Source of the DNA: Nemertoderma westbladi | Taxonomy: Eukaryota > Xenacoelomorpha > Nemertodermatida > Nemertodermatidae | Reading direction: 5' to 3' | DNA: 38,771 nt | Assembly: GCA_032718475.1 (NCBI GenBank) | Contig: JAUCBJ010003667.1 | Location: 47,501-86,271, forward strand | Part shown: piece after piece, positions 1-9,919 of the stretch | Layout: every line of letters starts with the position of its first letter | How positions within the stretch are numbered: position 1 is the first letter of the stretch | Translations under genes and position numbers: made by a program | Notes under the pieces: generated by a model | Databases searched by the model: none | Seen by the model: only the letters and a program-made list of their open reading frames with translations | Told to the model about the DNA's origin: nothing

Positions 1-364
1 CCTACACTGAAGTAGTCTTTAATATTCTTTCTATAATTCATATTGTAACATTTGAGTAATTTCAAAAAATGTACACTTTACTTGACAACAAAAATTTACA
101 TGCAGTGTTTCTTAAGTAGTTGTTTCGTAATGTTACACTTTTGGAATAAAACAACGTACCTACTGTACTTGTTGCATTTGTCTTTATTAAGGTTTTCCGT
201 CTCTGTATCCTTATTTTCATTTCACCCACCCACAACTTTCGTTCGTTTACAGGTTTAAGTAAACTCGGATTTGTGCAGCTGCAGTATTATAGATAACCGA
301 ATAAACTACAGGTACTGTACAGTATAACAGGCTGATTTTATGTTTTATACCAGTCAGCCCGGTG
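1..364. other. AT-rich sequence, no feature recognised
   Basis: No open frame with recognisable protein character, no RNA gene and no clear repeat. The short open frame at 52-258 has a random, hydrophobic composition typical of T-rich DNA. Confidence 0.5.
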
Positions 365-640
365 CGGCTTTGAAGAGCCGGTGGAAGATTTTTCACCCGG
401 CGCAGAATTTTGCATTGCACAGAGCCGGCGCAGGATTTTTGCACCTGGCATGGGCGTTGGTTTGCACAGAGCCGGCGCAGGATTTTTTGCACCCGGCGTG
501 GTTTTGCACAGAGCCGGCGCAGGTGGCAGGATTTTTTGCACCCGGCGTGGTTTTGCACAGAGCCGGCGCAGGATTTTTTGCACCCGGCGTGGTTTTGCTC
601 AGAGCCGGCGCAGGATTTTTGGCACCCGGCGCCGCGTTCG
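365..640. repeat. 42-bp GC-rich minisatellite
   Basis: About five to six tandem copies of a roughly 42-bp unit containing AGAGCCGGCGCAGG, then a T-run, then GCACCCGGCG and a TGGTTTTG spacer. The first copies (365-415) are divergent, and one copy carries a small GGTGGCA insertion near 525. The GC-rich block sits abruptly in AT-rich flanks. It is open in several frames on both strands only because the unit length is a multiple of three. I see no protein gene here. Confidence 0.85.
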
Positions 641-964
641 GCGCAGAAAATAAAACTTTTCAATAGGGCCCACTGCATGCTGGCATGTATGTATTGCATT
701 ATATTGTATTATACGAACAGTAGCCTATCAGTCAAAATCTACATGAATCAAAGTTCTGTCAATCATTTCATACTTGACCACAGAACCAACTGACCAAGGC
801 CGCTAGTATTGACACTGTCAGACTGTAGCGGCGCATATTTTGGTGCCGTCTGGCCGTTGCATTTGCTTGCAATTAATTATATTTCTGAATACAAGTGTAG
901 TGTATTGCTGTAGTCAGGTAGTGTATACTACACTGGTATACGCGTTTTGTATGCGTTTCTCACT
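641..964. other. Unassigned spacer
   Basis: No gene, RNA or repeat recognised between the minisatellite and the TGTAC simple repeat. Confidence 0.4.
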
Positions 965-1087
965 CGTTTGTACTCTTTTGTACTATTTTTGTACTCTTTT
1001 GTACTATTTTTGCACTTTATTGTACTCTTTTGTACTCTTTTGTACTATATTGTACTATTTTGTATTTTTTTGTACTTTTTTGTACAG
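965..1087. repeat. TTTTGTACT-type degenerate simple repeat
   Basis: Roughly ten copies of TTTTGTACT with a variable 1-3 nt linker run through this interval. They give a 10-12-nt periodicity and an artefactual Cys/Leu/Tyr/Phe-rich open frame on the plus strand. Confidence 0.8.
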
Positions 1088-1506
1088 ATTCGTCGGACTG
1101 CCATTTAAATGAGCAGGTTACAGGAGGCGTGTTGGGGGAACGAAAACAATAAACGAAAAGTTAACAGATGTTACAAGATTATTCAAGTTACCGGTACTTT
1201 TTAGTCGCAATAATTTTTATTGTCCGTTTAAATCCTTTTTTGTCCATTTTTTTTATTTTTTATGTCCTCCAAAAATCTAATGTTAGGTTCCATGCTACCG
1301 CGGTTTCTCTACTGCTGTTCTCTCAGGCTATCAGTACCGGTATTAGTATATATACCACTATTTTGCTGTATTGTATGTACAGAGATGTAGGTATAAAGCA
1401 GGTATTTTTGTATTTTAGTACCGGTACCGGCACCGGTACTGCTGTAGGCCTACTGTGTGTAGCCTACCATTTAAATACGGTACTGGTAGGCCTAACGGCT
1501 GACCGG
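1088..1506. other. Unassigned, with CCGGTA-rich short palindromes
   Basis: Contains a cluster of GGTACCGG/CCGGTACC-like words around 1420-1440 and near 1335. The open frame at 1168-1563 is T-rich, ends inside the 68-bp satellite and has no protein features, so it is not called as a gene. Confidence 0.4.
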
Positions 1507-2142
1507 TTGTTTTGGTTAGAAAATCCCGCCTCTGTAACCTGCTCCTTTCCCCCGCCTCTGTAACCTGCTCCTTTCCCTCAATTAGTTAAGTGATCGTTTA
1601 TTGTTTTGGTTAGGAAATCAACGCCTCTGTAACCTGCTCCTTTCTCTCAATTGGTAATGTTATCGTTCATTGTTTTGGTTAGAAAATCCCGTCTCTGTAA
1701 CCTGCTCCTTTCCCTGATTTGGTATAGTGACTGTTTATTGTTTTGGTTAGAAAATCCCGCCTCTGTAACCTGCTCCTTTCCCTCAATTAGTTAAGTGATC
1801 GTTTATTCTTTTGGTTAGGAAATCCCGCCTCTGTAACCTGCTCCTTTCTCTCAATTGGTAATGTTATCGTTTATTGTTTTGGTTAGAAAATCCCGTCTCT
1901 GTAACCGGCTCCTTTCCCTGATTTGGTAAAGTGACTGTTCATTGTTTTGGTTAGAAAATCCCGCCTCTGTAACCTGCTCCTTTCTCTCAATTGGTAATGT
2001 TATCGTTTATTGTTTTGGTTAGAAAATCCCGTCTCTGTAACCTGCTCCTTTCCCTCAATTTGTTAAATGATCGTTTATTGTTTTGGTTAGAAAATCCCGC
2101 AACTGTAACCTGCTCCTTTCTCTCAATTTGTAATGTTATCGT
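1507..2142. repeat. 68-bp satellite, block 1
   Basis: About nine tandem monomers of roughly 68 bp. Each contains TGTTTTGGTTAGAAAATCCC, then CTCTGTAACCTGCTCCTTTC, then a variable tail. Three tail types recur: type A ends in ATTAGTTAAGTGATCG, type B in GATTTGGTAAAGTGACTG, and type C in CAATTGGTAATGTTATCG. They appear in the order A-C-B-A-C-B-C-A'-C, which hints at a trimeric higher-order unit. The array stops abruptly at about 2142 and resumes at about 3586. Confidence 0.9.
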
Positions 2143-2689
2143 AATTGAAAATTCATTTGTATAGGCACTTTTAAAAAACGACTTTTTGACATTTTTGCTA
2201 AATTAAATTAATTATAAAAACGCTTATATTGATAATTGATGTTTATAATAAATATAATCTGGTTTATAAATAGTGTACGTATAAAGTTGCCGCAATGCAT
2301 GGTTAATTATCTAATTCTGAAGTGAATAAAATTAACTATTAAATTGGGGTATATTATTGGAAAATATAGAATATGACCAAATTAAAGTAAAAAATAAAAT
2401 TGGTTTTAAAAATTGTTGTTCTTCGGGCTCAGTAGCAAACAGTACTACTCATATATTATAATTTGATGTGTGTTTGAAATCCTGGGGACTATGTACACCA
2501 AAGTTACATTAAGTTTTATTTTTGATAATATTGAATTTTATTAAAAACACGATATTTAAAATGGCCATAACTTCGGTTCTAATGAACCAAATTTGCTGAA
2601 ATTTTCAACATAACTTAATAATAATAGCAATATCGTCAGACCCTGTAAATTTGGTAAAGATCGAATCATTTTAAAAAAATGAGTGCCAG
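2143..2689. other. AT-rich sequence interrupting the 68-bp array
   Basis: Very AT-rich, with no protein signal. It begins exactly where the 68-bp array breaks off and leads into LINE debris, so it is probably part of inserted or decayed transposon sequence. No termini were found. Confidence 0.4.
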
Positions 2690-2940
2690 CGAGATTTGTC
2701 GAATTTGAATGGAATCACTCTGGAGCTTCTTTCCGGACAACCGAATAGGAAGTGATGGCCAGTTTCTATTGCTCCGCATATGCCGAGGTTTGACTCTAGG
2801 TCGCCGTAGAGATGCCTCATGTACGCGGTATTGGCCTGCCCGAGGATCAAGCCCAATACAAACGATTCCTGAACTCTACAACATCTCAGATTCATTGGTT
2901 CAAGAGGTGGAGATCCGATATTTTCGGGATTAACGGATTT
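2690..2940 (-). pseudogene. LINE ORF2 C-terminal fragment (decayed)
   Basis: Minus-strand translation gives a short stretch resembling the C-terminal tail of non-LTR retrotransposon ORF2. It has a GQANTAYMRHLYGDLES-like helix followed by CGAIETGHHFLFGCPE. The latter matches the family pattern C-x-x-E-(S/T)-x-x-H-x-L-x-x-C-P found after the reverse transcriptase in many LINEs. The upstream RT is missing and the fragment has no coding context, so it is a relic. The clade cannot be assigned from this length. Confidence 0.6.
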
Positions 2941-2960
2941 AGCCACTATACAGATTTATA

Positions 2961-2973
2961 TAGATAGATATTA
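2961..2973. repeat. Target-site duplication, left copy
   Basis: TAGATAGATATTA, repeated exactly at 3315-3327, flanks the truncated LINE at 2974-3314. Confidence 0.8.
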
Positions 2974-3314
2974 CTACTACTAGGTCGAGCGAACTCGGAC
3001 AGTGGAAATGAGATCCTTCCAGGCTTCCCGATTCTCCATAGTTGTCGCAATTTCGTTTCTCCCAAGTGCAGTATCCCTTTCAAGTTGATCTATATATGTT
3101 ATGGCAGGTCGTCCACGACTACGCTTTCCATGAGTTGGTTGCCAGAGAAGTAGATCTGGTATGACCTCGTCTTTACTTCGCCAGCAGTGCCCACTGAATC
3201 TTAATCTGCGTTCACGGAGGGTGGTTGATACAGGTGGTATTGTACCATAAAGCTCGGCGTTTGTCATGTGTTGTCTCCAGCTGATGTTTAGGGCTGCCCT
3301 TAGTAGTCTTGTAT
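2974..3314 (-). mobile_element. 5'-truncated RTE-like LINE insertion
   Basis: A 341-bp minus-strand LINE 3' end. The frame at 2980-3267 reads LRERRLRFSGHCWRSKDE followed by LLLWQPTHGKRSRGRP and a YIDQLERDT helix. This is the conserved C-terminal tail of the endonuclease/reverse-transcriptase LINEs common in marine invertebrates. The element ends in a short (TAG)n tail at 2974-2983 and is flanked by a perfect 13-bp direct repeat, as expected for target-primed reverse transcription with 5' truncation. It lies inside the interruption of the 68-bp satellite. The same tail protein occurs at 13983-14321, 23968-24180 and 34486-34824. Confidence 0.8.
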
Positions 3315-3327
3315 TAGATAGATATTA
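3315..3327. repeat. Target-site duplication, right copy
   Basis: Perfect repeat of 2961-2973. Confidence 0.8.
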
Positions 3328-3332
3328 GAAGA

Positions 3333-3370
3333 CTAGAAAGCCCATGGCCCTTCGGGCCACGTCTTTCTAG
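3333..3370. repeat. Short inverted repeat (hairpin)
   Basis: Outer arms CTAGAAAG/CTTTCTAG and inner arms TGGCCC/GGGCCA around a TTC loop form a hairpin with a small internal bulge. It lies 5 bp from the LINE target-site duplication. Function unknown; it could be the end of another mobile element. Confidence 0.6.
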
Positions 3371-3585
3371 TTCACAAGCCTATTCACCATTCCAAACATT
3401 AGATTAATTAATTAACTTGACTTAACAAAACGTCACATGGTTGAGTGTTCTCTCAAACAAAGCCTAAAAGCATTTTTAATAAATAAATGTGAGAATGTTT
3501 TTACTTTTCAGACATTCGCACCCTCTAGCAGTATACTGTATGTGGCAAAGTTTCACATGTTTGTTAAGAAACTCAACTTATTTTA
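3371..3585. other. Unassigned spacer before satellite block 2
   Basis: No gene or repeat recognised. It ends where the 68-bp satellite resumes in mid-monomer. Confidence 0.4.
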
Positions 3586-4215
3586 AGCTCCTTTCCCTCA
3601 ATTAATTAAATGATCGTTTATTGTTTTGGTTAGAGAATCCCGCCTCTGTAACCTGCCCCTTTCCCTCAATTAGTTAAATGATCGTTTATTGTTTTGGTTA
3701 GAAAATGCCGCATCTGTAACCTGCTCCTTTCCCTGAATTGGTAAAGTGACCGTTTATTGTTTTGGTTAGAAAGGCCCGCCTCTGTAACCTGCCCCTTTCC
3801 CTCAATTAGTTTAATGATCGTTTATTGTTTTGGTTAGAAAATCCCGCCTCTGTAACCTGCTCCTTTCCCTCAATTGGTTAAGTGATCGTTTATTGTTTTG
3901 GTTAGAAAATTCCGCCTCTGTAACCTGTCCCTTTCCCTCAATTAGTTAAATGATCGTTTATTGTTTTGGTTAGAAAATCCCGCCTCTGTAACCTGCTCCT
4001 TTCCCTCAATAAGTTAAGTGATCGTTTATTGTTTTGGTTAGAAAATCCCACCTCTGTAAACTGCTGCTTTCCCTCAATTAGTTAAGTGATCGTTTATTGT
4101 TTTGGTTAGAAAATCCCGTCTCTGTAACCTGCTCCTTTCCCTGATTTGGTAAAGTGACTGTTTATTCTGGTTACTTTGAACTCGGCCTTAACCTGCTCCT
4201 TTCCATCAATTGGTA
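3586..4215. repeat. 68-bp satellite, block 2
   Basis: Eight to nine further monomers of the same 68-bp repeat as 1507-2142, starting in mid-monomer at CTCCTTTCCCTC. This block is mostly type A tails, with B tails near 3730 and 4140. The last copies, after 4160, are degenerate. The two blocks were probably one array before the intervening 1.4 kb was inserted or the array was rearranged. Confidence 0.9.
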
Positions 4216-5237
4216 ATTGTTTTTGGCTATAAAATGAGTGTTTTGCTACGTCATGTGGTAATCGATTACGACAACAACCACAAACTATTAAATATAGAGT
4301 CTTTTTACCACATGCGCATATGGAAATCTATCTCATAGTCTATAAATCATGGAATCATGGAATGTTTTGGCACAGGCATAGTGAAATCAATTGTCTGACA
4401 GTCCAGAAATCAGCAGTCTGACAGTTTGAAGAAATACATACATAAAAAGTCATTAAAAGGACAATAAAAGTCATTAAAAGGACAACAAAAGTCATTATGC
4501 ATAATTCGTAAAAAAAAGGACAAAAAAAGTCAAATAAAAGGACATAAAAAATCACTGCCATTATATAATTCATAATAATATCGCTTGCATATTTCCCATC
4601 AAAAACGACAGAATTATTAAATTAATTCTATTTGTTTAATTAAATTAAACACATTCATTGGTCGAATTTACCAATTCATTTGTTAGAACTAGTATACCCC
4701 CATTGTGTGTTACACCAATGCAATCCTCACGTTTTCGGCCTGTCACCCTCCATTCAGCATCTTGACCCCCTGTTATCACCTCGCGATGTAATAATAACCA
4801 TTGTATACTTAATTCCGAGCAATTTCATTAGTCTACCTATTTTTATTTATTTAAATAAAAATGGGATTTTCTTTATTCATTTCGCCTTCCCTTATTTTAT
4901 GAATATTTTACTATATTATCGAAAATATATTATGTTATATATAGGCCTATTAGTGCTTTTATTGTCCACATTTCATAATCATAACTGCCCAATTGTGATT
5001 TGTAAATACACAAACGATTCAATGCGAGCGCGTTAATAACTAAACTCAATTTTTGCAACCGAAACCTCCCTTGAGTGTCCCAAACATAGACAAATGTATC
5101 AGCTAGCAGTACGCCAGCCAGGATTGAGAAGAACTTTCACCATTATGAAGTTGTGAAGAAGAGGTTTCACCATATGGTAATGTGTCACAACATAACAATC
5201 AAATGGCAGCAACAATTACTTCTGGTGTTCCATAAGC
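4216..5237. other. AT-rich, with degenerate GTCATTAAAAGGACA repeat
   Basis: Around 4440-4560 there are about five degenerate copies of an AAAAGTCATTAAAAGGAC-like word, which explains the repetitive minus-strand frame there. The rest is AT-rich with no recognisable gene. Confidence 0.5.
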
Positions 5238-5336
5238 TCATAGGATTTCCATCATTTTACCTCTATTGATGGAGTCAAATGCTTTCTTGAAGTCCATAAA
5301 TAGGACTGCGGGGAGGTTCTTTGACTTAATTCCTCA
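5238..5336 (-). pseudogene. RTE-like LINE reverse-transcriptase scrap
   Basis: The minus strand encodes LPAVLFMDFKKAFDSINRGK, the RT block containing the first catalytic aspartate (F-x-D-F-K-K-A-F-D-S). An in-frame stop follows and the upstream frame is broken, so this is a small dead fragment. It probably belongs to the same LINE group as the other minus-strand fragments in the window. Confidence 0.75.
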
Positions 5337-7978
5337 ATCAGTCTCCATAGCGCATCGTCTTTTGTTTCTACCTAGGACCAATTATTTTATTTAACTATTT
5401 ATTTCAGAGGCCAAATATTATGCCATTTTTAAATAACTAAAACAAATCGCAAATTACTATAGTTCATAATTAGAAACATGTTTATCTACTGTAATACATA
5501 TCAATTCAACAGTCCCGAGCCTTAACACTTCGATCTTTCTCCTCCCCCTTCCCTCCCATTATTGGTCGGCCCCTGGCAAGGCCATCTAAACAAACTTAAT
5601 TATTAAATACTGTTTTAATTAAATTCTTTATGAAAATCTACTTATCTTGTTTTAAATAATTATCAATTATGGACTTATTATGAATGGAATTATTAATTAT
5701 AACTAATTATGGACCCTGCATTCGTGGAAAATATAATATTTCATAATTCAGCAGTCAGCCTACGATAATTTTGCAGGCCCGTCCTTGTTATGGCCTGTTA
5801 TTTATATGGCCTTGTCCCCTGGAGATGCACCCCATATTTCTTCTCTCTTCCACTCTTGCTTTCCTTTCTTTCTGCTTCCAATTAAAGTGTTGGTTAGCAT
5901 CAATCAAACTGTTTTTTATAACAGTTCGCAGATGGCTCGCAGGTTTGACTCGCCCCACAATCATTTTACGTCATATATTTATCTCCTGGAATAATTTCTT
6001 TATTATTCACATAATATACCAGGAAGCATAGGAGTTCATTGATGAGTTACTTAATATTTAATCCTATCATACTACTGTATTATTGCAAACTGACAGATAA
6101 AAAGGATACATAAATTGAAATTCTTTACTATTTATATCGGTTTTATCATTTGCAAAATTAGTAGAATGTAGAAATCATTTTCCATTAAGGAACTAATTAA
6201 ATGTGAATAACTAAATTAGTAAACATGGGAGGAAACCAGAACAAAGTCCCGGCAAGATTATTTTATATAAGCCATTCAGTTTTGGCGGCTTTACGTTCTC
6301 AATCAAAGTCATCCTAGAATTAAATCCTCAAAAACCTTTTATTTTATAATATGTCTGTAATTATACGACTGCAGTATGTCTTTAAACAGCCATAATATGT
6401 GGTACATGTGTACGATGTATGAGAAAACATTGTTAGTTAGCGGAATTAATCTGGTTTACACGTGTAATTTGGATGGACCAACTTTGGTGGTCAACTGACT
6501 TAACGAAAAGTTTGGAATAAAAATCCGTCTGAAGTTGAGATAAGCAGACGACCAGAACTGCAGCAAGGACCTCCACGTATAACTTGTGTGCGCCACATTG
6601 CCAGTCTTGTCCCCCTTACCGATGCTCAAAGTTTTTACAACTTATCAGTAAATTGTAACGTGCCTTGTGCTATGGTATGGTTTTCATGAAATCCAAGGTG
6701 TGTTCGCCTCATGCCCTCTTTGATGAGTCGACCACCCCAAAGAAGTTAAACTGCTGCAAAAATGTAGATCCCAAAAACAAAACTGGAAGAAAGCATGCCT
6801 TAGTGTCATGGTTCCACTCTCAAACATTATGATTTTATGAGTAGCGGCATAGAAATTCTTCGCGAATGAGATGGAATATCTGGTCACTCACAATCTAAGT
6901 GCCGCCAGCCCAGTTGATTATGAAACGTACATATATGATATTTATATTTATAAATACATAAATTAGAGATTGAAATTTTTTACTTTTTATTGAATTCGCT
7001 ATTGAGAAAGTGTACAATTGTTTTTATCGTCGAGTTGGTCTTTATAATACCACTAATAATTATTATTAGCGTGAATACTATGTGATTGCGATAATATACC
7101 ACAAATTGATAACAACCCACTTATGGTACTCAGATTGTAATGATATCAAGCTATTCAAAAAGCAACAATATATTTATTTAGTTGGTGAAGACACTTTCAT
7201 AGTTGATACATTCGGAATTGAATGGCTGAACCAGCCTATTTCAATCTTATGTCGACAATTACGGTTATAATGGGCAGGCTGACTTGAATGCCATACGAGT
7301 ATCAAATATTGGTTATCTTTAACAGAATGTACAGTAGTTGCGATTGGGAGTGGCGAAAGTATTGTGAATTCCCATTGCCCATTCAATGCCCAATGCATTT
7401 TGCTCATTGTCTTTTTCTACAAAGGCATACTGTATTATTTTTGTATTTTTTTTTAGCGGGAAATTCAAATTTCTTATTCAGAATAATAATATTATACAGC
7501 ATTCATGCAATATTATTAATTTTTGAGTTTCAATCTTCAAAACATAAAAATTCGCACAGCACACATTATTGAATTAATCTTTAAACATAAACGTATCCTG
7601 GCTCTCACAGAACTGAGCACTAAGAGCCCATAATTCATTTGTTATATTTTCCAATTTTCATTTCTGGCGTCAAATTTCAAATGTTTCACAAGATTAGATT
7701 TTGACATAAAAATTCGAATTCTACTTTCTCAGTAATACTCCAATTCAATATTCATTCAGCAGTTAACAGATAAACAAATCCTATTGATTGGATATTTAAC
7801 AACGATACTCCTAACCATCCACCAATCAGGAAGGACTGCCATGGTAGATAAGACATCCTGTTCCCAAAATGTATCAAAGCAGCTAATAAAAGTTTAAGAA
7901 ACAAATATAAACAAAGAATTATTTTTCATTATTTAATCATAAATAACGTATAATACTTTTCACATTACTGGCTCTACA
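5337..7978. other. Gene-poor AT-rich interval
   Basis: No supported gene. Two short plus-strand frames, 6504-6689 and 6677-6832, overlap in different phases and have fairly protein-like composition, including several Cys. They match no family I know and may be a frameshifted transposon scrap. No promoter-like or RNA features stand out up to the first exon at 7979. Confidence 0.4.
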
Positions 7979-8185
7979 ATGCCTCGGTTATTACCTCTGT
8001 GTCTGCTATTGGTGTCTGTCGGTGTCTGTTGGGGCGACAGTCGGTATCTTGGATTCACCGACTGCGCCAGAACCAGCCCTTACCAACTGGTTCAGGTGCA
8101 GAACGCATGGACCAACACCTACCCATTCGTATTGCCGGGTACCTTTATGGTAAATGCTACTATTAATGTTACATCGGATACAAAG
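7979..8185 (+). CDS. First coding exon of a secreted GM2-activator/ML-domain-like protein
   Basis: Sixty-nine codons from an ATG, ending in phase 0 at a good donor (ACAAAG|GTTAGT, GT at 8186). Residues 1-19 form a signal peptide: a basic residue, a leucine-rich core, then a likely cut after CWG. The mature start has FTDC, then a LVQV strand and YPFVLPGTFMVNATINVTSD. This matches the opening of the MD-2-related lipid-recognition fold (first Cys, then a xPGxxxVxxxxxVTS strand) and is closest to ganglioside GM2 activator. Such proteins bind lipids in lysosomes or outside the cell. Two possible N-glycosylation sites (NAT, NVT) are visible. The partner terminal exon is proposed at 11014-11228. The family assignment is inference from pattern. 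Confidence 0.55.
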
Positions 8186-9009
8186 GTTAGTTTTAGTTAG
8201 TAAATATGGTTTTCAAAATTATTGTTTGTGAATTTCTACGCAGAAAAATGAACATTTGAATTTGAATATATCATATTTCGCAAACAAATATTAACAAAAA
8301 ATAAAAATTATTATCGATATCTCAGTAACACTAGTAAACTTATTTAAAATACCTGCATCATTGAAGGTCGCCGTAGACTGATCAGGTTAAAATCGATATG
8401 TTAATTATCTATTCGAGTAGGCCTATTTAATTATTAAGTAACAAAAGTTAAACAGTGCGTGATATATTTATATTGTATTGTTATTTACAGATTTAGGCCG
8501 ATTCTGATTATTAATAAAATAAATAAAATAAAATTCCAAAAAATATCGATATATTCAGAGGCAGATATATACTGAACTATGGTAGTGATGTAAACCCTAA
8601 ATGTTTTATTTTTTGATTTTAGTACAAAATTTTCATTAATAATCAGACTGGCATCACTTAAGATTTTGAGTAATTGTCATACAACAAATCGTTTTCCGGA
8701 ACGGTTTAGATAGTGTAACCATTGCTTCCATATATTGTGGTAACAATAGGGAAGCAATGTAATTTTTTTCTGTCAATTTATTGAATTTTGCAATAAAAAT
8801 ACATTAATTTTTAATAGTAGGGGCCTAGGCCTAATATCAAGTTCGTCCAAAAATTTTCATCCCTTTTCATCAAAATTACTGATATGCTATAATAAAGGAA
8901 TAATTTGTTTATAATCAGCCAGCAGACATCGATGTTGATATATCGCTCACCAGACTGGGATTCTTCGGCTTCTGGTTCCCTATTCCGTGTATAAACGATA
9001 TGGGATCTT
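8186..9009. other. Putative intron / intergenic AT-rich DNA
   Basis: No second ML-domain exon with both splice sites and an open frame was found here. No repeat was recognised. Confidence 0.4.
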
Positions 9010-9023
9010 GTCACCATAGCAAC
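9010..9023 (+). promoter_or_regulatory. X-box (RFX-type) motif
   Basis: GTCACC-AT-AGCAAC fits the RFX consensus GTNRCC-N0-3-RGYAAC at every position. It lies 25 bp upstream of an ATG that opens a small exon with a splice donor, and a CTCTCGCGAAAG word lies between them. X-boxes this close to the start are typical of ciliary genes in animals. Binding is not shown. Confidence 0.5.
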
Positions 9024-9048
9024 TTATGTCAAAAACTCTCGCGAAAGC

Positions 9049-9090
9049 ATGGCCGACAAAACGTTTGTGATGAAATTGAAGTGGAGTCAG
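9049..9090 (+). CDS. Candidate tiny first exon downstream of X-box
   Basis: Fourteen codons reading MADKTFVMKLKWSQ from an ATG in good context (AAAGCATGG), ending in phase 0 at CAG|GTAGGC. This is the usual form of a short first coding exon. Together with the X-box and the GC-richer TCTCGCGA word just upstream, it suggests the 5' end of a ciliary or housekeeping gene. I could not identify the next exon or the protein. It sits inside the interval between the two GM2-activator-like exons, so either that pairing or this call may be wrong. Confidence 0.35.
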
Positions 9091-9179
9091 GTAGGCCTAT
9101 AAAGTGTTATTATTTTATTTATAGTTAATATTTATATATGAAGTGAAAAGATAATAAAACCGAATAAAAATGGAACCCC

Positions 9180-9690
9180 ATGTATAAATCTATACTTAAT
9201 TATAAAAAGCTACTCGAACATTATAACATAGGAGTAGTTCAACGACGGGCAAAGACTTTACACAACATACTAACGCCTTCAAGATATAAAGAGAATCGTA
9301 ACAATAAACAGTACACAACAGGGGAAGCAACAACCTGCACAAGATCTACATAACATGTGTATGCTACCTTTGAAGAAATTTCACTCCAATACTAGGAATA
9401 AAAGTAAACAGTATACTATTAGATGTAAAATGACATGTAACGGCAACAATCTTGTGTACTTAGTAACATGCAACAAACAAGGGGTGGGCTCGGCCATGAA
9501 ATTCAAAGCTAGGATAGGAACCGAATTAGAAGACCATTCGTTTGCAGATTTTAGGATCACACCATTTTAAACAGTAACAGCGAGTACAAAGGACTTAAGA
9601 CAAAACTAAGAAAAAGGGAGGGATACTGGCAAAATGCCAACTGAATACTTTAGAACCATACGGGATGAACTCAATAATTGAAGCAGTTTG
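9180..9690 (+). mobile_element. Penelope-like element remnant (GIY-YIG endonuclease part)
   Basis: In shifting plus-strand frames one can read, in order: a QRRAKTLHNILTPSRYK-like linker; a TRCKMTC-type Cys pair followed by NNLVYLVTCNKQ and VGSAMKFKARI (the core of the GIY-YIG endonuclease fused to Penelope-type reverse transcriptases); and finally KREGYWQNAN-ILEPYGMN, matching the RExYW-x-x-L-x-T-L-x-P-x-G-L-N end of these proteins. The frame is broken between blocks and the first Tyr of the endonuclease motif is lost, so the copy is dead and 5'-truncated. Confidence 0.65.
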
Positions 9691-9919
9691 CTAACTCCCA
9701 CGGTCTACAAGCCTTTGCTTAGAGACTCGTACTGTAAAACATTTTAAATATATAATATAATATTAAAATGTGTAGTTTCTTTCATTAACATTTACTATAA
9801 TTTAGTATAATCTAGTAATGCCAACTCGAAAACTTGCGAAATAAATATATAATTTTTAAAATAGCGGGATATTGGTCTCTTTATTATTTACTTCATTTAT
9901 TTATTATTATTATATATTA

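Noticed and set aside
247-793. Several overlapping frames on both strands
   Set aside because: All run through the 42-bp minisatellite, whose length is a multiple of three.
840-1563. Plus-strand frames of 90 and 131 codons
   Set aside because: T-rich simple repeat and satellite sequence giving Leu/Phe/Tyr/Cys-rich random peptides.
1507-2142. 68-bp monomers as tandem 3' splice sites (pyrimidine tract plus ATTAG)
   Set aside because: Only type A monomers keep the AG and there is no exon to join; treated as coincidence.
6504-6832. Two overlapping short frames (61 and 51 codons) with protein-like composition
   Set aside because: No recognised family, no splice sites that join them and no conserved motif. 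Kept only as a note in the gene-poor interval.
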